The translations under genes were made by a program, and so were the position numbers. Source: a virus. Taken from it: a DNA stretch of 64,000 nucleotides. Positions 52,337 through 59,729 of this stretch are shown here, in pieces. Position 1 is the first letter of the stretch; every line of letters begins with the position of its first letter. The notes below the pieces were generated by a model. That model did not search any database and had not been told where the DNA came from. It saw only the letters and a list, made by a program, of their open reading frames with translations. The DNA lies in the IMG/VR virus record IMGVR_UViG_3300008113_000012, positions 44,456 to 108,455 of that record, one strand, 5' to 3'.

Positions 52337-52339
52337 ATA
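52332..52339 (+). promoter_or_regulatory. Late promoter AATAAATA
   Basis: AATAAATA overlaps the gp16 stop codon; the predicted start near 52345 leaves a 14-nt leader containing AGGA before the ATG at 52359. Confidence 0.6.
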
Positions 52340-52358
52340 TAATATCAGGATCTTACCT

Positions 52359-52970
52359 ATGAAATCGTTTATTGAATACTTAACAGAAAGTAAAGAAGAG
52401 AAGAAATACTCTTTTAAAATTAAAATCGCCGGCGACCTTCCAGAGAACTGCGAAGATGTTATGGAAACCGCCTTGCAAAAATATCAAATAGCTAAGTTTG
52501 CAAAAACTAAGACTACTCCTATACAAGCTAAGTTGCGTGACTTTCCTACTATGGAAAACGCACAAGTAACTGTATTTGATGTCGATCTAGAATACCCTAC
52601 TACTAGTCAAGTATTAGTAAATTATATGGCAGAACAAACTGGCCTTACTGCTGATCGTATTCGAGTTCGTAGTCCTTTAGAAGAAGCAGAGTCTGAATTA
52701 AATTTAGAACATGCCGACGAGAAAGATGCTAAAGCTATGTTAACACAAGACTATGCTAAAGAAAATAATCAAGGTATTGTAGGCGATAAAGGTGTTAGTA
52801 ATTTCTTAAAAGAACTTGCCAAAGCACGTAAAGATACAGAACCTACACAGTACAAAGGTGTGAATGATGCTATCCTAGCAAAGAAAGCCCCTAAAGAAAA
52901 ATCACAAGAACAAGCTAAACCTGTTGCCGGCAAAAGTCCAATTGGTTCTGCTAAAGGAAAAACAAAATGA
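52359..52970 (+). CDS. Unknown head-associated candidate with targeting-like N-terminus (203 aa)
   Basis: It begins MKSFIEYLTESKEEKKYSF, closely like the T4 internal-protein capsid-targeting peptide MKTYQEFIAE-A with an L-T-E cleavage-like site after residue 10. Residues 20-105 form a small alpha/beta domain (FKIKIAGDLPENCEDVMETA; AQVTVFDVDLEYPTTSQVLV), and the C-terminal 90 residues are charged, Lys/Glu-rich and probably flexible. The next gene overlaps by 4 nt (ATGA). Position between gp16 and gp17 also suggests a head or packaging role. Family unknown. Confidence 0.55.
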   Translation: MKSFIEYLTESKEEKKYSFKIKIAGDLPENCEDVMETALQKYQIAKFAKTKTTPIQAKLRDFPTMENAQVTVFDVDLEYPTTSQVLVNYMAEQTGLTADRIRVRSPLEEAESELNLEHADEKDAKAMLTQDYAKENNQGIVGDKGVSNFLKELAKARKDTEPTQYKGVNDAILAKKAPKEKSQEQAKPVAGKSPIGSAKGKTK

Positions 52971-53557
52971 ACTTTAATGAACTATTCCAGAAAATGAGAG
53001 AGTTGGATGCACCGGTTAGTGAAGAACTAAAAGGCGGCCAAAAAGAACTAGATACTGACAAAGATGGCGACATCGAAGCTGATGATCTAAAAGACTTACG
53101 TGATAAAAAAGTTGATGAAGAACTCGTTGATGAGTGTGGTATGGGATCAATGTCAGGAATGAGTCAAGGGCAACAAGACAATGTTAATATGAGTATTAAC
53201 ATGAACGGTAGTGGCGCTGGCGGCATCCGTGACTTGATGAATATACTACGAGATCTTGAAGATGGTAGCAACGATCCAGATAGCGGAGAATTAGGTGACT
53301 TAATTGGAGCTATGGGAGATGAACCACGAGGTAAGGTTGCAGTAATTGATAATGATATGGAAATGCCTGTTGGCGAGTTTGCTAACAGCCCAGATGAAAT
53401 GTATGCAGACGTTAGTGATGTAACTCCCACAGGAAATGACTTGCACAGTAAGGGTGCTGAAGCTGAAAAAGTAAATGGCGGCGGCAATCCAATGGGAGTT
53501 GACGAAGAACTAATGAGCAGATTGACTAGTATGTATGAGTCAATCAAAAATAGATAA
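52967..53557 (+). CDS. Acidic protein with EF-hand-like loop (196 aa)
   Basis: Residues 29-40 are a 12-residue calcium-loop pattern, DxDxDGxIxxxD, with Asp29, Asp31, Asp33, Gly34, Ile36 and Asp40. The rest is very acidic and Gly/Met/Asn-rich (GMGSMSGMSQGQQ; MSINMNGSGAGG), probably disordered, with a C-terminal helix LMSRLTSMYESIKNR. It overlaps the preceding gene by 4 nt and is followed by two hairpins. It may be a scaffold-like or internal head component that binds metal; a role is not established. Confidence 0.55.
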   Translation: MNFNELFQKMRELDAPVSEELKGGQKELDTDKDGDIEADDLKDLRDKKVDEELVDECGMGSMSGMSQGQQDNVNMSINMNGSGAGGIRDLMNILRDLEDGSNDPDSGELGDLIGAMGDEPRGKVAVIDNDMEMPVGEFANSPDEMYADVSDVTPTGNDLHSKGAEAEKVNGGGNPMGVDEELMSRLTSMYESIKNR

Positions 53558-53569
53558 CCAGTGCAGTAC

Positions 53570-53617
53570 TAGGGTGATTAAGACCCTACTCAAAGCGACC
53601 CATAGGGTCGCTTTTTT
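53570..53617 (+). terminator. Double hairpin terminator before gp17
   Basis: A small stem TAGGGT/ACCCTA (53570-53588) precedes a perfect 10-bp stem AAAGCGACCC/GGGTCGCTTT with ATA loop (53592-53614) and a T run to 53617. The second is a good intrinsic terminator. Confidence 0.88.
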
Positions 53618-53619
53618 AT

Positions 53620-53627
53620 TGTAAATA
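53620..53627 (+). promoter_or_regulatory. Late promoter TGTAAATA for gp17, predicted leaderless
   Basis: TGTAAATA starts 13 nt before the gp17 ATG at 53633, directly behind the terminator. The predicted first RNA base is the A of ATG and no ribosome site is present. Confidence 0.55.
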
Positions 53628-53632
53628 GTATT

Positions 53633-55228
53633 ATGGCAAGTAAATCATTAGATGGCGTTTTAACTAAAAAAGCTCACACAAGAGAAACATTCACTGAGTC
53701 CCATATTCAGGACTTGATTGCGTGTTCTAATCCTGAGGACGGTTATCATTATTTTTGTAAAAATTATTTTTACATACAACATCCTGTTAAAGGTAAAATG
53801 TTATTCCAACCATTTGATTTCCAAACTAGACTGTTAGATGCATATCATAATCATCGATTTAATGTAAACATGCTACCACGTCAGATGGGCAAGACTACCT
53901 GTGCTGCTGGCTATCTACTCTGGTTTGCAATGTTTCATCCAGACCAGACTATTCTTATTTCAGCGCATAAATTTACTGGCTCGCAAGAAATTATGCAGCG
54001 TATTCGATACGCATATGAACTATGTCCTGATCATATTCGTTCTGGAGTAGTAAACTATAACAAGGGCTCTATTGAGTTTGATAATGGATCACGTATTGTC
54101 TCTACAACTACTACTGGCAACACAGGTCGTGGTATGTCTATTTCCTTACTATACTGTGACGAGTTTGCTTTTGTACCTCCAAACATCGCAGATGAATTTT
54201 GGACTTCAATTTCCCCGACACTAGCAACTGGTGGACGAGCAATTCTAACATCAACACCTAACAGTGACGAAGATACATTTGCTATCATATGGAAAGAAGC
54301 TAACAAGAAGTTTGACGAGTTTGGTAACGAACAAGAGATAGGCGTTAACGGATTCTTTCCTTTTACTTGCTCATGGAGTGAACACCCAGATCGTGACGAT
54401 GCTTGGGCAACAACTGAGCGTGGACGTATTGGCGAAGAACGATTCCGCCGTGAATATAACTGCGAATTCTTAGTCTACGATGAAACACTGATTAACAGTA
54501 TTCACCTAGCTGGAATGGAAGGCGCCAAACCTCTGATGCAGATGGGACAAACACGTTGGTATAAAGAACCAAGCAAAGATAATATCTATGCAGTTAGTTT
54601 AGATCCAAGCCTAGGAACAGGGGGAAACTCTGCAGGTATACAAGTGTTTGAGTTACCTAGTTTTACTCAGGTAGCAGAGTGGCATCATAATTTAACACCT
54701 ATACAGGGACAAATTAGAATCTTAAAAGAAATACTAAATTATATTAAAGATACGATCGGCGAAGACAGTGTTAGTAATATATACTGGTCAATTGAAAATA
54801 ACAATATTGGCGAAGCAGGGTTAGTCTGCATTAGAGATATCGGTGAAGATCAATTTCCTGGACTGTTTGTAAGCGAGCCAATGCGTAAAGGGCACGTTCG
54901 TAAATTCCGTAAAGGATTTAATACCACACACAAAACAAAAATATCTGCTGCTGCTCGTTTAAAATATCTAATAGAATCTAATAAAATGAAGATTAACAGC
55001 AAGCCTTTAATAACTGAGCTTAAGGCATTTATTGCATCAGGCGTTACATTTAAGGCTAAAGTAGGAGAAGAAGACGATTTAGTAAGTGCATTGTTATTAA
55101 TTGTACGTATGAGCCAAGTGCTAGCAGACTGGGATTCTAGAGTATTTGAATCCTTCAGCAGTAATGATGGATACGACGAAGACGATTTTGACTTGCCAAT
55201 GCCTATATTTGTTTCGTCTAGTTTATGA
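53633..55228 (+). CDS. 17: Large terminase gp17 (531 aa)
   Basis: ATP-driven DNA packaging motor and headful nuclease. The adenine/Walker A region NMLPRQMGKTTCAAGYLLWF lies at about residues 80-99, Walker B LLYCDEFAF near 171-179, and coupling motif TSTPNSDEDTFA near 204-215. The RNase-H-type nuclease begins with YAVSLDPSLGTGGN at about 318-331 (first catalytic Asp), with a later SIENNNIGEAG (about 386) supplying the acidic residue and EDDLVSALLL near 480. T4 gp17 has 610 residues. It overlaps the next gene by four bases (ATGA). Confidence 0.95.
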   Translation: MASKSLDGVLTKKAHTRETFTESHIQDLIACSNPEDGYHYFCKNYFYIQHPVKGKMLFQPFDFQTRLLDAYHNHRFNVNMLPRQMGKTTCAAGYLLWFAMFHPDQTILISAHKFTGSQEIMQRIRYAYELCPDHIRSGVVNYNKGSIEFDNGSRIVSTTTTGNTGRGMSISLLYCDEFAFVPPNIADEFWTSISPTLATGGRAILTSTPNSDEDTFAIIWKEANKKFDEFGNEQEIGVNGFFPFTCSWSEHPDRDDAWATTERGRIGEERFRREYNCEFLVYDETLINSIHLAGMEGAKPLMQMGQTRWYKEPSKDNIYAVSLDPSLGTGGNSAGIQVFELPSFTQVAEWHHNLTPIQGQIRILKEILNYIKDTIGEDSVSNIYWSIENNNIGEAGLVCIRDIGEDQFPGLFVSEPMRKGHVRKFRKGFNTTHKTKISAAARLKYLIESNKMKINSKPLITELKAFIASGVTFKAKVGEEDDLVSALLLIVRMSQVLADWDSRVFESFSSNDGYDEDDFDLPMPIFVSSSL

Positions 55229-57759
55229 TAAATATCAATATGGACAAAAACCTCAACCCTATTGCCGCTGAATTATTTGGGAAAATTCGCACACAATTTC
55301 CTAAGATTCAACTTGGTGATGCTAACAGTGCAGTTACTGATCGCCCTGAAGACGCACGTTTCTTTGAATTTGACTTTGTTAAAAAAGGAGCCAGTCTTGG
55401 TACAGTTTCAGTAGACATATCTGAAGATGACGGAATGGTTGTGATTTATAGCAATGAAATTACAGACGGGCAACCTGCCGGTGTAGCAAAACAGTGGTTT
55501 AATTTTCTAAGAGAATTACGAGAATTTGCCAAACAAAACATGATGAAGTTCTCTATTAGAGATACTACAAAAAGCAATTTAGATAAAAGAGATTATCAAC
55601 ACTTAGCCAATAAACACGGAGAAGCGGCAATGAATGAAAGTAAATTATGGGGAACTAACAAGACAAGTTTCCAAAATATAGGTGAAGCTAAACTAATTGT
55701 TAGACACAATCAGCCTGTTAATCTTGACCTTGCCGCAGGACGTACTATGCACATCGAAAGCATTTATGTTGAAAGTGCAGAGGGTGAAAGATTTAAGTAT
55801 CCATTTAAACATTTAAACGGTGCTCGTGCATTAGCTAATCACGTATCACATGGTGGTAATAGTTATGATCCTATTGGACAACATATTATTGGCCTAAGTG
55901 AAGAAATGAACAAGCTACGTATGTTCAAAGGTTATGTAAGTCGTAATCCAGTTGTTAGTGAAGCAATGGGTGCAATTAACAATAAAGTGTTTGAACGTAT
56001 TGATCAAGTTAAAAAAGAAATTCATCAATTACAAAGCCCTAACTATTACGCATCATTTGCAGAATCTTTTGCCAGTGTAGAAGAACAGATGATCCCAGAA
56101 GATGTAGTTAATGATTGGATTGATCGCTTAACTATCCGTAGTTTTAATGAAGAACTAAAAAATGTATTCCCATACATTTATAAACTAGTTGGAGAAGAAG
56201 TTGATGTTATTAAAGAATTATCTGCAGATGATTTGCTAGCCGAAAATCCTAATGATTCAACACCACACGTTCCAAAAGACTACCAAACAAGAGAGCCTTT
56301 AAAGAAAGGTCCAGATGGTAAGTGGCGCAATAGCAAAGGCGAAGAGCGCGATAGTATGCACGGTGGCCCACTCAGACCAGACGGTAGTGCAACAATGCGT
56401 AGCATGACTTCACGCAAAGAAGAATCTTTAGAAGATGCATATGAATCTTTCTTAAACAATCTAGTCAGTGAAGAAAGCGATCTGTTTAACAACGACGAAA
56501 CATCAAGTGTGGCGCTACAAAAACTAAATGCACTAATGGGACAAGAGTTCCCAGGCGGCGCTGACGGTACTAATGCTATTCAAAGTCTTGCTGGAATTAT
56601 TGACGATGAAGAATTAAACAACGCATTAAAAGTTGTTGCTAATTTAGATCCAGAAAGCGATCTACGTGACATTGTTAAACAATATCTCGAAAAGAAAGAT
56701 GAAGAAAATGGAACTGACATTGCTACAAAGGTAAACTTTGGAGAACCAAGTGCTACACCTGCTCCAGCTGAACCGGTGGCAGCAGCTCCTGCTCCAGAAG
56801 CTCCTCCAGCTGAACCGGTGGCACCTGCTCCTGCTGCTCCGGTAGCTGAAGAAAAAGAAGATCCTCCGTTTGACGGTCCTTACAAAAAGCCAGGCGACAA
56901 CAAAGACCAGTTTGGAAACACTGTTAAGAATCCTGCTCGTCATGCCGCTAAGAAAGGTATGGCAGCAGCCATTGCTAAAGCCAAGAAAGCTGGTGCTACT
57001 GCTGAGACTATGGTTAACTTTGGGTCCGGCGAAATGTCATTAGGTGAAGCAATTACTAAAGCCGGAATGGATGTTGAAGAATTTTTTGAAAGTAGCGGTA
57101 AGCAAAACGAAGTAGTTGAGTTTGTTAAATCAATGTATGATGAGACAACTGGTAATTTTCCTAAAGGTGAAACTGGAGTATTGCTAGCAGTTGAAAAACA
57201 ATTTGGCGAAGATGCTGCTCACATAGCACATAAAGTTATCAGCGAATTGTCACACGTTTATGAGTCAAATCGTCTGCGTCAGTTAGCCGGTTTGGAAGAA
57301 GGGTATTACGATCTTAACAGTGACTTACCCGGAATGGAACCAATTGACTTTTCATCTAAACCCAGTTTCAAAGAGTTGATTACTCGTTATACACAACTTG
57401 TTTATCAAGGTCACGCTAGCGAAACAAGTCCTGAAGAAGATCGAGAATACGACGAGATCGAGCAGTACGTTGCAAAACGCTTCGGCGAAAAAGGTTCTGC
57501 ACATTTACAAAAAGCTGGCGAAGTCAGTTATTGGGGTAGAGATGACAAGCCGTTTGGTCGTGACTCTCGTAGCAGCAACCTAGGTCGTCCAAATCAACCT
57601 AGCGGAGATTTCCGTACAACCAAGGCAGGCAAGATGCATGGTCAAGATGCTAAGATGATGAAAAATAAAGTTGCTGATAGATTAGGTCGTCATCCCGAAC
57701 CTAACTTGCCAGAATCTTCAGAATTGGCTGCAATGTTAAGAATTGCCGGTTTAAGATGA
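55225..57759 (+). CDS. Large virion/head-associated protein, function unknown (844 aa; 839 from inner start)
   Basis: Two starts are possible: 55225 (ATGA overlap with gp17, coupled) and 55240 (MDKNLNPIAAELF, at the predicted RNA start); both may be used. The N-terminal 330 residues are alpha/beta with an RFFEFDFVKKGASLGTVSVD strand pair and helical EEMNKLRMFKGYVSRNPVVS. A Lys/Asp-rich loop (360-400) follows, then an acidic helical region, a Pro/Ala/Glu linker (about 510-550), and a C-terminal helical part with two LR.LAGL-type peptides, NRLRQLAGLEE near 690 and the final AAMLRIAGLR. It is not a known enzyme by its motifs. Position after gp17 suggests a packaged or head-bound structural protein. 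Confidence 0.55.
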   Translation: MININMDKNLNPIAAELFGKIRTQFPKIQLGDANSAVTDRPEDARFFEFDFVKKGASLGTVSVDISEDDGMVVIYSNEITDGQPAGVAKQWFNFLRELREFAKQNMMKFSIRDTTKSNLDKRDYQHLANKHGEAAMNESKLWGTNKTSFQNIGEAKLIVRHNQPVNLDLAAGRTMHIESIYVESAEGERFKYPFKHLNGARALANHVSHGGNSYDPIGQHIIGLSEEMNKLRMFKGYVSRNPVVSEAMGAINNKVFERIDQVKKEIHQLQSPNYYASFAESFASVEEQMIPEDVVNDWIDRLTIRSFNEELKNVFPYIYKLVGEEVDVIKELSADDLLAENPNDSTPHVPKDYQTREPLKKGPDGKWRNSKGEERDSMHGGPLRPDGSATMRSMTSRKEESLEDAYESFLNNLVSEESDLFNNDETSSVALQKLNALMGQEFPGGADGTNAIQSLAGIIDDEELNNALKVVANLDPESDLRDIVKQYLEKKDEENGTDIATKVNFGEPSATPAPAEPVAAAPAPEAPPAEPVAPAPAAPVAEEKEDPPFDGPYKKPGDNKDQFGNTVKNPARHAAKKGMAAAIAKAKKAGATAETMVNFGSGEMSLGEAITKAGMDVEEFFESSGKQNEVVEFVKSMYDETTGNFPKGETGVLLAVEKQFGEDAAHIAHKVISELSHVYESNRLRQLAGLEEGYYDLNSDLPGMEPIDFSSKPSFKELITRYTQLVYQGHASETSPEEDREYDEIEQYVAKRFGEKGSAHLQKAGEVSYWGRDDKPFGRDSRSSNLGRPNQPSGDFRTTKAGKMHGQDAKMMKNKVADRLGRHPEPNLPESSELAAMLRIAGLR
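55227..55234 (+). promoter_or_regulatory. Late promoter GATAAATA inside the gp17 end, predicted leaderless
   Basis: GATAAATA begins 13 nt before an in-frame ATG at 55240, so an RNA from this promoter would start at that codon rather than at the upstream ATG at 55225. Confidence 0.55.
56764..56823 (+). repeat. 18-bp direct repeat in the Pro/Ala linker
   Basis: CCAGCTGAACCGGTGGCA occurs at 56764-56781 and 56806-56823. It codes for the repeated PAEPVA of the flexible linker. Confidence 0.85.
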
Positions 57760-57783
57760 TTGGTAAAAATAAATCATAATTAA

Positions 57784-57799
57784 GCAAGATTTCTCTTGC
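57784..57799 (+). other. Hairpin GCAAGA/TCTTGC
   Basis: A 6-bp stem with TTTC loop, shortly after the 844-residue gene. No T run follows; its role is unclear, perhaps processing. Confidence 0.4.
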
Positions 57800-57824
57800 A
57801 ATGATAAATAAAAGTGCGTACAAT
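57796..57824 (+). promoter_or_regulatory. Sigma70-like promoter TTGCAA-17-TACAAT for gp32
   Basis: TTGCAA (57796-57801) and TACAAT (57819-57824) are 17 bp apart. Predicted start near 57831 is within the 3' part of the terminator hairpin, so transcripts from here escape that terminator. Confidence 0.5.
57803..57810 (+). promoter_or_regulatory. Late promoter GATAAATA before gp32
   Basis: GATAAATA abuts the terminator stem; its predicted start near 57816 lies in the 5' arm of the stem. Confidence 0.55.
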
Positions 57825-57843
57825 ACAATGTATGCACTTTTTT
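57811..57843 (+). terminator. Intrinsic terminator between structural genes and gp32
   Basis: An 11-bp stem AAAGTGCGTAC/GTATGCACTTT (one G-T pair), 8-nt loop, then a T run. It separates structural from replication transcripts. Confidence 0.8.
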
Positions 57844-57863
57844 ACTTTACAATGGTGTAAAGT
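57844..57863 (+). promoter_or_regulatory. 5' hairpin in the gp32 mRNA leader
   Basis: A perfect 8-bp stem ACTTTACA/TGTAAAGT with ATGG loop, followed by about 60 nt of A-rich unpaired leader up to the AGGAGA ribosome site. T4 gp32 controls its own mRNA through a structured 5' element followed by an unstructured leader; this layout is similar, but a pseudoknot partner was not found. Confidence 0.45.
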
Positions 57864-57923
57864 AGATATAGGCAAAACTAGCAGAAATGCAAAACAAACT
57901 TAGGCTAACAATAGGAGATAATC

Positions 57924-57986
57924 ATGGCATCATTAGCTGAAACGGAAATCCTGACAATACATTTTTCTGGGTCGAGAGGGCAATGA
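57924..57986 (+). pseudogene. 32: Remnant 5' end of gp32 (20 codons, wrong frame)
   Basis: Behind a strong ribosome site (AGGAGA) an ATG opens MASLAETE..., a start like those of gp32 in aquatic T4-like phages, but the frame ends after 20 codons. From base 41 of this line (57941) the gp32 frame reads NGNPDNTFFWVERAMIKLPF in the frame one base earlier. So the normal start and the normal continuation are both present, joined out of frame, with the intervening ~40-60 codons missing. Confidence 0.6.
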
Positions 57987-58813
57987 TTAAACTGCCATTC
58001 GCCGGAGTAAAGGGTTCTACTGACAGTAAGCCAGTGACCGTTAATGTCCCTTGTATGGAAATGTACAACGACGGCACAGCCTGCCCAATCTTGTCCGAAG
58101 TACGTGGTTGGTTCAAAGATCCAGCATTAGAAGATATGGGTCGTAAGTACTGGAAGAAACGTAGTTACATCTTCCAAGGATATGTTGTTGAAGATGGTTT
58201 GAAAGAAGAAAATCGTCCAGAAAATGCAATCCGTAGATTCATCATCGGACCACAGATCTTCCAATTAATCCGTGGCGCATTGCTCGATCCAGAAATGGAC
58301 GACTTGCCAACTGACGCAGTAAACGGCGTTGACTTTAAGTTGATCAAGACTTCAAAAGGTGGTTATGCTGACTACTCTACATCAAAGTGGAGCCGTCGTA
58401 CACGCCCACTAGACAGTGCAGAGGTTGCTAATTTAGAACAACACGGCTTGTTCAAACTAAGCGATTATTTGCCTAAGAAGCCAACTGATGTTGAGTTGAA
58501 AGTTATCAAAGAGATGTTTGAGGCATCAGTTGACGGCGAGCCATACGACATGGATCGTTGGGGTCAATACTTCAAACCAGCAGGCATGGGCCAGGCAACT
58601 GGTGATCCTAACTCTGCTCCTAAGGCAACTCCTGTTGCTCGTACTGCACCAGTGGCAGCACCTGCCGCAGAAGATGCAGCTCCTTGGGAAGAAGAAGTTG
58701 CTACAGCTGAGAAATCATTCTCAGCACCTAAGCAAGAAACAGCACCAGCTGCCGCAGGCGGTGGTCGTGCAGAAGACATTCTTGCTATGATTCGCAATCG
58801 TAACAAGCAGTAA
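57983..58813 (+). CDS. 32: Single-stranded DNA-binding protein gp32, N-terminally incomplete (276 aa)
   Basis: gp32 coats single-stranded DNA in replication, recombination and repair. VKGSTDSKPVTVNVPCMEMY, WKKRSYIFQGYVVEDGL, FIIGPQIFQLIRGALLD and GVDFKLIKTSKGGYADYSTS fit the OB-fold core of aquatic T4-like gp32, and an Ala/Pro-rich linker leads to the typical end EDILAMIRNRNK. The first in-frame ATG is at 57983, but homologous coding sequence extends to 57941 (DNTFFWVERAM), and the self-association N-domain and first core strand are absent. As written, the protein would lack cooperative binding. See the finding on the 5' lesion. Confidence 0.8.
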   Translation: MIKLPFAGVKGSTDSKPVTVNVPCMEMYNDGTACPILSEVRGWFKDPALEDMGRKYWKKRSYIFQGYVVEDGLKEENRPENAIRRFIIGPQIFQLIRGALLDPEMDDLPTDAVNGVDFKLIKTSKGGYADYSTSKWSRRTRPLDSAEVANLEQHGLFKLSDYLPKKPTDVELKVIKEMFEASVDGEPYDMDRWGQYFKPAGMGQATGDPNSAPKATPVARTAPVAAPAAEDAAPWEEEVATAEKSFSAPKQETAPAAAGGGRAEDILAMIRNRNKQ

Positions 58814-58823
58814 GTAATACGCT

Positions 58824-58854
58824 ACGGGCCTCTACAATTTAATTGTATGCCCGT
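58824..58854 (+). other. Composite hairpin after gp32
   Basis: ACGGGC/GCCCGT forms the base and TACAAT/ATTGTA the top of a two-part hairpin. It starts 12 bases after the gp32 stop and has no T run; it is probably an RNA processing or 3'-end stability element. Confidence 0.5.
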
Positions 58855-58875
58855 GCCGTGTCACCTAACAGCACT

Positions 58876-59520
58876 ATGCAAACACCATTTTCTTTAAATC
58901 GACCAATTATCTATCCGTTGTTTTCAACGCCGATATACTATGTGCCCGATACAAAAATTCAAATAGATAGTACCTTGTTGAACAGGTTGCTAGATAGAAC
59001 AGAATTTCCGGATTTTGTAGAAACTGCTGGATTAAGTAAAAATCAATTTATATTAGATAATCCAGATTTTAAAGATATTCGTAAACTCTGCGAATTACAC
59101 TTACAAGAGTACACAACACAAGTATGTGGTCTCGATAATGAATTTTACATTACTAATTCATGGTTGAGTCGTAATGACCCAAATATAGATCACCCGCCTC
59201 ATGCACATATAAACAGTATTTTTAGTGGGTGTCTGTATCTTAAAAGTTCGCAAAACAGCGAACTATCTTTTGGATCATTAGATCAATTAAGTAAAACGTG
59301 GCCATTAGCATTTAATAGAAAACGAACTAACATATATAATGCCACTAGTTGGTCAGTGCCAGTAGATACTGGTGCAATAGTAATATGGCCTAGCAATGTG
59401 TTTCATAGTAGCAATCCGAATCCGTTAAAAGACACTAGAGTAGTAATGTGCTTCAATACATTTATACAAGGTGATCTAACTGATCCCAAAAAATACGTAA
59501 CTAATTTGGTATTAAAATAA
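58876..59520 (+). CDS. 2-oxoglutarate/Fe(II)-dependent oxygenase-like protein (214 aa)
   Basis: The protein fits the small 2OG-Fe(II) oxygenase family common in aquatic T4-like phages: YPLFSTPIYYV at the start, DHPPHAHINSIFSGCLYLK with His106, His109 and His111 near the metal site, and GAIVIWPSNVFHSSNPN with the distal His177, followed by TRVVMCFNTF with the 2-oxoglutarate-binding Arg. The start at 58876 (MQTPFSLNRPIIYP) is preferred to an upstream TTG at 58843, which lies within the hairpin. The substrate is unknown; hydroxylation of protein, nucleotide or sugar is possible. It lies between gp32 and uvsX in the replication block. Confidence 0.75.
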   Translation: MQTPFSLNRPIIYPLFSTPIYYVPDTKIQIDSTLLNRLLDRTEFPDFVETAGLSKNQFILDNPDFKDIRKLCELHLQEYTTQVCGLDNEFYITNSWLSRNDPNIDHPPHAHINSIFSGCLYLKSSQNSELSFGSLDQLSKTWPLAFNRKRTNIYNATSWSVPVDTGAIVIWPSNVFHSSNPNPLKDTRVVMCFNTFIQGDLTDPKKYVTNLVLK

Positions 59521-59532
59521 TAGGAGATTAAT

Positions 59533-59727
59533 ATGTCTAAAAAATTAAACAAACTTACAAAAGTAAATGAATCATTTACAATTAATCGTTATGACAACGG
59601 CTTCATGATCGAAGTTAGTGGTCGTGATAAAGATAACGAATGGAAAAACTGCAAAGTAATGTGCAGTACAGAAGCTGAACTATTTGAAGTAGTCAAAGAA
59701 GCGTTAGCAATGGAAATGGATAGTTAA
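59533..59727 (+). CDS. Small conserved protein, unknown (64 aa)
   Basis: A short alpha/beta protein, MSKKLNKLTKVNESFTINRY then NGFMIEVSGRDKDNEWKNCK and a helix ELFEVVKEALAMEMD. The ribosome site is TAGGAGA. It ends 2 nt before uvsX, so it is cotranscribed with the recombinase. Small proteins of this type are frequent next to uvsX in aquatic T4-like phages. No function is known. Confidence 0.6.
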   Translation: MSKKLNKLTKVNESFTINRYDNGFMIEVSGRDKDNEWKNCKVMCSTEAELFEVVKEALAMEMDS

Positions 59728-59729
59728 TC

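Noticed and set aside
57960-57985. Programmed -1 frameshift rescuing gp32
   Set aside because: A T run exists at 57962-57966, but the slippery heptamer is not canonical, no stimulatory structure was seen, and the core segment would still be missing.
58843-58875. TTG start of the 2OG oxygenase at 58843
   Set aside because: It lies in the hairpin after gp32, and the extra residues are unlike the family; the ATG at 58876 fits better.
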